From an uncultured Eubacteriales bacterium (GTDB taxonomy: Bacteria > Bacillota > Clostridia > Peptostreptococcales > Anaerovoracaceae), in NCBI GenBank assembly GCA_900547295.1, contig URGK01000080.1, positions 1 to 11,787 of the forward strand: a DNA stretch of 11,787 nucleotides, given 5' to 3'. The first letter of the stretch is position 1, and every line of letters begins with the position of its first letter. The translations under genes and the position numbers were made by a program. Positions 7,704 through 11,787 of this stretch are shown here, piece by piece. The notes beneath the pieces are model-generated. The model was not told the DNA's origin. It saw nothing but the letters and a program-made list of their open reading frames with translations, and made no database searches.

Positions 7704-8261
7704 TTAAACTTCCATAATTTCTTTTTCTTTGTTGGCTACGATTTCATCAATGTCCTTAACAGCCTTGTCTATTTTTTTCTGAACATCTTCGAGTTCTGCT
7801 TTAAGATCATCTTCTGTAAGCTCGCCTGCTTTTTCCTGTTTTTTGAGCTCATCGTTTGCTTCTCTTCTGAGATTCCTTATTGCAACCTTGTCTTCTTCGC
7901 CCATCTTCTTTACGGTCTTTGTGATTTCCTTACGGCGTTCCTCTGTAAGAGGCGGAATCACAAGTCTGATTGTCTTGCCGTCGTTTGACGGGTTGAAGCC
8001 CAGGTTTGCTGCCATTATCGCTTTTTCGATATCCTTGACTGTTGACGGGTCGAAAGGTATTACTGCGATTGTTCTTGGATCCGGCGCTGAAATGTTTGCT
8101 ATGTTTTTGATAGGCATTGTGCTGCCGTAGCATTCAGCCTGAACCTGATCCAGCAGCGCAGGATTTGCTCTACCTGCTCTTACTGAGTTTAATTTCTCTT
8201 TTAAAACTTCTATGCTCTTGCTTATTTTTTCTTCAAGGTTTTTCTGTACATTTACACTCAT
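7704..8261 (-). CDS. frr: Ribosome recycling factor
   Basis: RRF works with EF-G in the cytoplasm to split post-termination ribosomes from mRNA. The 185-residue length is exactly that of the family. Segments seen: an N-terminal helix ending in LNSVRAGRANPALLD (25-39), the beta domain with YGS.MPIKNIANISAPDPRTI (45-65) and PFDPSTVKDIEKAI (69-82), NDGKTIRLVIPPLTEERR (93-110), and the long C-terminal helices rich in Lys/Glu (DKVAIRNLRREANDELKK). The ATG at 8261 has a GGAGG with 6-base spacing. It lies 20 bases after pyrH, the classic pyrH-frr pair. Confidence 0.98.
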   Translation of the reverse strand: MSVNVQKNLEEKISKSIEVLKEKLNSVRAGRANPALLDQVQAECYGSTMPIKNIANISAPDPRTIAVIPFDPSTVKDIEKAIMAANLGFNPSNDGKTIRLVIPPLTEERRKEITKTVKKMGEEDKVAIRNLRREANDELKKQEKAGELTEDDLKAELEDVQKKIDKAVKDIDEIVANKEKEIMEV

Positions 8262-8281
8262 ATTTTACCTCCAAATATCTG

Positions 8282-8986
8282 TTATTCTACAAGTGTGCCT
8301 ATTGTTTCTCCATATATTGCTTTGAGAACATTGCCTTTGTCTGCAATGCCGAATACATGGATTTTGATGTTATTGTCCATACAAAGCGATGCCGCTGTTG
8401 AATCCATAACTTTGAGTTCCTTTTCGAGAACTTCCTTATGTGTAAGTCTGTCGAATTTAACTGCATCAGGGTTTGTTTCAGGATCGTCTGAATAAACCGC
8501 ATCGACTTTTTTGGCAAGAAGTATAACCTCCGCCTCAATCTCAGCCGCTCTCAGCGCTGCCGCTGTATCTGTTGAGAAGAACGGGTTGCCTGTGCCTGCG
8601 CCGAAGATTACAACATTGCCGTCCTCAAGCTCTTTGATGGCTCTTCTTCTGACATACGGCTCTGCAATCTCTATCATCTCTATTGCGGTCTGCACTCTGG
8701 CTTTGAGTCCGACTCTCTCAAATGCGTCCTGAAGTGCCATAGCGTTGATTACGGTTGCCATCATACCCATGTAGTCCGCTGTTGCTCTGTCCATGCTTGC
8801 GCTGGTCCTGCCTCTCCAGAAGTTGCCTCCTCCGACAACGATGGCAACCTGAACGCCAAGGTCGTGAACCTCTTTGACCTGCTCTGCAACTGTCTGCAGC
8901 ATATCGTCATTAAGTCCTGTCCTGTCCGCTCCGGCCAAAGCCTCGCCACTGATTTTCAAAAGTACCCGCTTGTATTTAGGTTCCAT
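8282..8986 (-). CDS. pyrH: Uridylate kinase (UMP kinase)
   Basis: PyrH phosphorylates UMP to UDP, feeding RNA, DNA and sugar-nucleotide synthesis; it belongs to the amino acid kinase family and is usually hexameric. The 234-residue protein shows KISGEAL (11-17), GGGNFWRG (52-59), DRATADYMGM (66-75), GTGNPFFSTDTAAALRA (131-147), VDAVYSDDP (161-169) and MDSTAASLC (194-202), all family hallmarks. The ATG at 8986 is preceded by AGGAG with about 7-base spacing. It is the first gene of the long minus-strand operon, with a promoter at 9036-9065. The position of the protein at the head of the operon places UTP supply with frr and envelope genes. Confidence 0.98.
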   Translation of the reverse strand: MEPKYKRVLLKISGEALAGADRTGLNDDMLQTVAEQVKEVHDLGVQVAIVVGGGNFWRGRTSASMDRATADYMGMMATVINAMALQDAFERVGLKARVQTAIEMIEIAEPYVRRRAIKELEDGNVVIFGAGTGNPFFSTDTAAALRAAEIEAEVILLAKKVDAVYSDDPETNPDAVKFDRLTHKEVLEKELKVMDSTAASLCMDNNIKIHVFGIADKGNVLKAIYGETIGTLVE

Positions 8987-9011
8987 TGTAGTTCTCCTTT
9001 GCTCGATTTTA

Positions 9012-9034
9012 AAAGGACACTTTATGTGTCCCTT
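9012..9034 (-). terminator. Small hairpin with U-run upstream of pyrH (terminator-like)
   Basis: On the minus strand, an AAGGGACAC arm (9034-9026) pairs with GTGTCCTTT (9020-9012) through a 5-base ATAAA loop: nine pairs including one G-U, followed by a short T run (9014-9011) then A residues. It can end transcripts coming from the HTH gene at 9093-9530. The pyrH promoter -10 box ends at 9036, so pyrH transcripts should begin inside the first arm (around 9032-9028). They would carry only part of the hairpin. Whether it is a terminator, a 5' stabilising hairpin or an attenuator is undecided. Confidence 0.6.
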
Positions 9035-9035
9035 A

Positions 9036-9065
9036 ATTATATCATATATGTATTATCAGTTCCAA
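9036..9065 (-). promoter_or_regulatory. Predicted SigA promoter of the pyrH operon
   Basis: Minus-strand -35 TTGGAA (9065-9060, four of six consensus bases), 18-base spacer, and perfect -10 TATAAT (9041-9036) with an extended TATGA element before it. The region is strongly AT-rich. It lies about 50 bases upstream of the pyrH start, with no other gene start between, so it should drive the whole pyrH-to-polC operon. Confidence 0.7.
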
Positions 9066-9092
9066 TATATATTTTCGCTCTCAAAAAGTTTT

Positions 9093-9530
9093 CTAAAGCA
9101 GCGGCTCAAGTCCCTCATTATCTAAAATGATATTTATATCCATAACCCTTGTAATGCCGTTGTTTATCGCAATTATAATCCGGGCATCTCTTTCGTTTTT
9201 CGGATAGAGGACTCCCTCTTTCGCAATTTTTAAAGCGCGGTTGCATTCGCTGACATCCATTCCCGCACCTATGCAAAGCGCAATTATCTTATCCCTGCTG
9301 GGATTTCTGACACCGTTTACAATATTATATACATAATTTCCGCTTATGCCGCTCCGCTCCGTAATCTCAGGCACAGTCAGATTGTGTTCGCCTATGTACT
9401 CATTGAAATACCGGGCAAAGCTGTCATAGCTTTCCGCTGTGTACTTATCCATATATTTTTTTACTTCTGTTTCATCTTTAACCTTTTTAAGAATGTTTTC
9501 AAGTCTTGCCGTTGTTTCCTGTGATTTCAT
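9093..9530 (-). CDS. Helix-turn-helix (XRE/Cro-like) protein, partner of adjacent kinase
   Basis: A 145-residue soluble protein from the ATG at 9530, which has GGAGAG just upstream. Extending to an ATG at 9611 would add 27 residues without a ribosome site, so I reject it. The N-terminus (1-35) is charged and helical, with ENILKKVKDETEVKKYMDKY. Residues about 46-90 form an HTH: LTVPEITERSGISGNYVYNIVNG followed by NPSRDKIIALCIGAGM, close in shape to XRE-like domains. The C-terminus (95-145) has NRALKIAKEGVLYPKNERDARIIIAIN, a conserved-looking segment that I do not assign to a named domain. It is divergent from the membrane kinase gene at 9721. I infer that it is a regulator or kinase substrate, because I believe similar HTH/kinase neighbours occur in other Clostridia, but I cannot verify this here. 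Function is not established. Confidence 0.85.
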   Translation of the reverse strand: MKSQETTARLENILKKVKDETEVKKYMDKYTAESYDSFARYFNEYIGEHNLTVPEITERSGISGNYVYNIVNGVRNPSRDKIIALCIGAGMDVSECNRALKIAKEGVLYPKNERDARIIIAINNGITRVMDINIILDNEGLEPLL

Positions 9531-9565
9531 ATTCTCTCCATATATATTTTCTGTAAAACTCTTTA

Positions 9566-9577
9566 TTATGATATAAT
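9566..9577 (+). promoter_or_regulatory. Extended -10-like, near-palindromic site in the HTH/kinase intergenic region
   Basis: TTATGATATAAT on the plus strand contains TATAAT at 9572-9577 with TATG before it, and is part of an imperfect palindrome (ATTAT-GAT-ATAAT, 9565-9577), so it also reads as an AT-rich -10-like stretch on the minus strand. It could be a second, distal kinase promoter, the HTH gene promoter, or an operator for the HTH protein. No good -35 box is visible on either strand. Confidence 0.35.
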
Positions 9578-9672
9578 GCATTTCACAGCGAGGAAGACCT
9601 GCCGCAAGCATCTCACAAATTGAGCCGGGGCTTCAAGAGCTGATGAAATACACATATCGCCTAAGGCTGCCA

Positions 9673-9684
9673 ATATGATATAAT
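9673..9684 (+). promoter_or_regulatory. Predicted extended -10 promoter of the kinase gene
   Basis: TATAAT at 9679-9684 with TATGA immediately before it gives an extended -10 (TRTGnTATAAT). No convincing -35 is seen 17 bases upstream, which extended -10 promoters can tolerate. It lies 36 bases before the kinase ATG. The 12-mer ATATGATATAAT is identical to the core of the pyrH promoter. Confidence 0.55.
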
Positions 9685-9720
9685 AAATTCAGGATAAAAT
9701 CAAATACAGGAGCACAGAAT

Positions 9721-10779
9721 ATGAATTCAGAAGATATGGCTATACTTTCATTCTATGAAGAAAAAGCAACAGTTTCAGATAAATCAGAGGTTTTTCTTGT
9801 ACAGCACAGAGAGACCGGAAGATTTTATATAAAAAAACATCTTTCAATATATGACAGGGAGCTTTACACATCACTTAAAGACATGAACATACCCGGCATC
9901 CCCCGGATATATCATATCGCCGAGGACGGAAACCGACTGATTGTAATAGAGGAATACATAAATGGGACTCCACTCTCCTCATTCATATCCGAGCACGGTC
10001 CGTTTTCTGCATGCGATGCCGCAGATATAATCAGCAATCTGTGCGATATACTCAGCGTTCTTCACAGCTGCACGCCCCCGATTATTCACAGAGATATCAA
10101 GACCTCAAACATTATAATTTCATCAGATATGCAGGTTACACTTATTGATTTCAACGCCTCAAAGAAATTTGACAGCGGGAAGAATTACGATACATGCCTG
10201 ATGGGCACCGCCGAATATGCCGCTCCCGAGCAGTTCGGTTTCAGTCAGTCAGATGCAAGAACCGACATATATGCTCTCGGAATACTTCTGAATATATTAA
10301 TTACAGGCTGCTTCCCGAAAGATGTGCTGTGCAGCGGTTCCGCCGCAAGAGTAGTAACAAAATGCACCCAAATGGACCCCGCCCGCCGGTATTCCTCTGT
10401 TTTACAGTTAAAATCCGCGCTGCGGTATATATCAGATACGCCTGTGAAGCACCTCTATCCGTTTCTGCCTCCCGGTTTCAGAACTATGACATGGTGGAAA
10501 ATAATTATAGCTTTAATTATGTATCCTCTGCTGGCAACCTTATGTCTGTCACTGGATTTAAAAGACTGCAATTCAGTTCCGCAGCTTTATACAGAAAGAG
10601 CGCTCATCGGCGCATGGATGATTTTTACCGTTGCTCTCTGCTGCAACTATCTTAATCTTGCAGACAGATTTCCTCTTACTCGAAGCAGAATTCAGTTAGT
10701 CAGACTTCTCGGTATGGCTTTATGGTCTTTTGCAGCGTTTGCTTCTGCCGCACTTATTTCTGTAGCGATTTTTTCATAA
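9721..10779 (+). CDS. Hanks-type Ser/Thr protein kinase with C-terminal membrane anchor
   Basis: A 352-residue protein: cytoplasmic kinase domain (about 8-240) followed by three hydrophobic segments (about 258-280, 293-312, 327-351). Kinase landmarks: lysine K38 in FYIKK, helix-C Glu47 (DRELYTSL), hinge region VIEEYINGTPL (75-85), catalytic loop HRDIKTSN (123-130, with Asp125 and Asn130), metal-binding Asp143 in DFN where most kinases have DFG, GTAEYAAPEQF (162-172) for the activation segment and APE motif, and DIYALGILL (182-190). A clear glycine-rich loop is not seen near residues 18-30. ATG 9721 has AGGAG at 9708-9712. No extracellular sensor (PASTA, NHL and so on) is visible. The anchor suggests signalling at the membrane face, probably with the divergent HTH protein. 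Substrate and signal are unknown. Confidence 0.9.
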   Translation: MNSEDMAILSFYEEKATVSDKSEVFLVQHRETGRFYIKKHLSIYDRELYTSLKDMNIPGIPRIYHIAEDGNRLIVIEEYINGTPLSSFISEHGPFSACDAADIISNLCDILSVLHSCTPPIIHRDIKTSNIIISSDMQVTLIDFNASKKFDSGKNYDTCLMGTAEYAAPEQFGFSQSDARTDIYALGILLNILITGCFPKDVLCSGSAARVVTKCTQMDPARRYSSVLQLKSALRYISDTPVKHLYPFLPPGFRTMTWWKIIIALIMYPLLATLCLSLDLKDCNSVPQLYTERALIGAWMIFTVALCCNYLNLADRFPLTRSRIQLVRLLGMALWSFAAFASAALISVAIFS

Positions 10780-10785
10780 TTTCTA

Positions 10786-10819
10786 TTGACTCTCCCCTTT
10801 AGGGGGGAGGTCATATAAT
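10786..10819 (+). promoter_or_regulatory. MerR-type promoter/operator with dyad in an over-long spacer
   Basis: -35 TTGACT (10786-10791) is followed by an inverted repeat CTCCCC-6-GGGGAG (10792-10797, 10804-10809), then TATAAT at 10814-10819. The spacer to TATAAT is 22 bases; a weaker -10 TCATAT (10811-10816) would give the 19-base spacer typical of MerR-activated promoters. Established knowledge: MerR regulators bind a dyad between the -35 and -10 of over-long promoters and untwist it. The site directly precedes a gene with a MerR N-terminus, so autoregulation of the original gene is likely. Confidence 0.7.
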
Positions 10820-10842
10820 CGGTGTATGAAAGGAGGACAATT

Positions 10843-11080
10843 ATGTGCACAATAGGACAGTTTTCCCAGATAGGCAAGGTTTCGGTCAAAACACTTCGCT
10901 ATTACGACAGCATATTCCTCAATAGGCGATGCCTACGCTGCCGTTATGAAATGGATTGAAACAAACGGCTATAAAATATCAGGCGCTCCCTTTGATATAT
11001 ATATCAAAGGACCGCGAGAGGCATCATCACCTGATGAGTTTGTAACGGAAGTATATTTCCCGGTAAAAAAGAAGCTGTAA
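10843..11080 (+). pseudogene. MerR-family regulator with internal deletion and frameshift
   Basis: The ATG at 10843 has a strong AGGAGG (10831-10836) and starts a MerR HTH: IGQFSQIGKVSVKTLRYYDS (residues 4-23), ending normally up to the second helix. It then diverges and stops at 10957-10959 after 38 residues. From 10913, in the +1 frame, an open stretch to the TAA at 11078-11080 reads SIGDAYAAVMKWIETNGYKI, then PFDIYIKGP and TEVYFPVKKKL, which looks like the C-terminal part of a GyrI-like effector-binding domain. So the two ends of one MerR regulator are joined with most of the middle (I estimate about 200 codons) missing. It should not make a functional activator. The 38-residue peptide could still be made. 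Confidence 0.8.
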
Positions 11081-11086
11081 TGATGA

Positions 11087-11112
11087 GGACAGCAGACCGA
11101 CGCCTGCTGTCC
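11087..11112. repeat. Inverted repeat between the MerR remnant and the next gene
   Basis: GGACAGCAG (11087-11095) and CTGCTGTCC (11104-11112) form a perfect 9-bp stem with an 8-base loop, lying between convergent genes. On neither strand is there a clear T run after the stem, so a bidirectional terminator is possible but unproven. Confidence 0.5.
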
Positions 11113-11121
11113 CTATAACTT

Positions 11122-11594
11122 CTACCTTGTCCAGATTCTTTTGCCATATCTGCACTGCTTTAATTCTGCCTGCGCTGTCAGGTTGCCCTCATTATCATAT
11201 ATCATAAGCTTTGCCTTGTAATAATACTTCGCATCTTTTTTACCTGTCGTATTAATATAGGTATTCTCTGTCTTTGATGTTCTGACTGTAAGTTCCAGCT
11301 TAAGAGCCTTTTCTTTAAAGGCTTTATCTGTTTCCTCCTTAGTCGGAGGTATTTTAGCAAAGGTTACCTCTACCTTATCTCCAGTCTTAAGTCCCGTAAG
11401 CTTATTGTCTGTAACCGTAAATTCTTTACCGTTTACAGTTACCTTTGAAATTTCCATACCGTCATCAGGTGTAATCACAAGGGTTCTTCCGCTGTTTTCA
11501 AGGCTGGTCTTACCGCCCTCTCCTGCAAAACATTATTAACAACCTGTTCAAGGTCTGCTGTTTTCAGCTTAAGGCCGTTTATGCCAATCTGTCA
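11122..11594 (-). pseudogene. Frameshifted remnant of a probable cell-surface/repeat-type protein
   Basis: On the minus strand, an open stretch from about 11532 to the TAG at 11122-11124 encodes at least 118 residues with no ATG and no ribosome site at its beginning. It reads as beta-rich, lysine- and threonine-rich sequence: VNGKEFTVTDNKLTGLKTGD, EVTFAKIPPTKEETDKAFKE, then KYYYKAKLMIYDNEGNL and the tail ELKQCRYGKR. The tail style (tyrosine-rich strand then LKQCRYGKR) resembles C-terminal repeats of Clostridia surface proteins, but I cannot name the family. Upstream, another frame carries INGLKLKTADLEQVVNNVL, ending near 11510-11530, which joins plausibly to the downstream frame through a one-base shift; a TGA at 11592-11594 bounds it. 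No signal peptide is present. I read it as a truncated, frameshifted gene; a sequencing error could explain the shift but not the missing 5' end. Confidence 0.6.
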
Positions 11595-11645
11595 TCCTAC
11601 CAAAGTATGAAACGGTGAATTTTTTTGCTGATACTAATCATATTT

Positions 11646-11787
11646 TTAATTCTTCATTCCATCCTGCGCCGATATGACATCGCTTTTGCTGTATTTATTC
11701 AGGAATTCTTCAATCGCTTTCCTGCATTTAGCAGTATCCGTCAGATAGCTCATACCGTGATAAGCTTCCGGCACTGTCACCAGATAT
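11646..11787 (-). CDS. 3' end of an alpha/beta-hydrolase-like protein (continues beyond the right edge)
   Basis: The minus strand from the window edge is open for 46 codons to the TAA at 11646-11648. It begins YLVTVPEAYHGMSYLTDTAK and continues CRKAIEEFLNKYSK. This matches the C-terminal part of alpha/beta hydrolases (esterase/lipase type): a strand ending in a valine-proline run, a histidine (AYHGMSYL) that would be the catalytic-triad His, then the last helix. Only the tail is seen, so substrate and exact family cannot be given. The preceding 50 bases up to the surface-protein remnant hold no gene that I can recognise. Confidence 0.7.
   Translation of the reverse strand, partial: YLVTVPEAYHGMSYLTDTAKCRKAIEEFLNKYSKSDVISAQDGMKN

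Noticed and set aside
9531..9611. Longer HTH gene start at 9611
   Set aside because: The extra 27 residues have no ribosome site and run through the promoter-like palindrome; the ATG at 9530 has GGAGAG upstream.
10194..10655. 153-codon plus-strand frame inside the kinase gene
   Set aside because: It lies in another frame of the clearly conserved kinase and shows no domain.
11087..11112. Inverted repeat as a firm bidirectional terminator
   Set aside because: The stem is good but no T run follows it on either strand, so I list it only as a repeat.
1..11787. CRISPR arrays, tRNA/rRNA genes, insertion sequences or phage genes
   Set aside because: I saw no direct-repeat arrays, tRNA-like cloverleafs, transposase motifs or phage structural proteins in the window.

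Overview
The window looks like a chromosomal segment of a low- to mid-GC Bacillota, most likely a member of the Clostridia (Lachnospiraceae or a relative). The clues are a PolC-type replicative polymerase, Shine-Dalgarno sequences of the AGGAGG/GGAGG type, extended -10 promoters (TRTGnTATAAT), frequent AGA and ATA codons, and the gene order pyrH-frr-uppS-cdsA-dxr-rseP-ispG-polC, which is characteristic of Clostridia. Genus and species cannot be read from the sequence.

Positions 1-8986 form one long minus-strand operon, read right to left: pyrH (UMP kinase), frr (ribosome recycling factor), uppS (undecaprenyl-PP synthase), cdsA (CDP-diglyceride synthase), dxr and ispG (two MEP-pathway isoprenoid enzymes), rseP (site-2 membrane protease), a small hotdog acyl-CoA thioesterase-like gene, and polC, which runs off the left edge. 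Most junctions are overlapping or only a few bases wide, which implies translational coupling. The operon joins nucleotide supply, translation recycling, isoprenoid and undecaprenyl carrier supply, phospholipid synthesis, membrane proteolysis and replication. A promoter with a perfect TATAAT lies just upstream of pyrH (9036-9065). It sits against a small terminator-like hairpin (9012-9034). rpsB and tsf, often found before pyrH, are not adjacent here.

Positions 9093-10779 hold a divergent pair. On the minus strand is a 145-residue helix-turn-helix protein. On the plus strand is a 352-residue Hanks-type Ser/Thr kinase with three C-terminal membrane segments. A 190-bp region with promoter-like sites separates them. 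This looks like a two-gene signalling module set next to the housekeeping operon.

Positions 10786-11787 are a decaying or rearranged region. There is a MerR-family regulator gene with a large internal deletion, whose promoter, operator and both termini are still recognisable. Next comes a frameshifted remnant of a probable surface or repeat protein on the minus strand, and then the 3' end of an alpha/beta-hydrolase-like gene entering from the right edge.

The most notable observation is that this PolC appears to lack the DnaQ-like 3'-5' exonuclease domain normally inserted in its PHP domain: the two PHP halves are joined by a linker of about 20 residues. Next are the divergent HTH/kinase module, the unusual placement of the pyrH promoter relative to the hairpin, and the internally deleted MerR gene.
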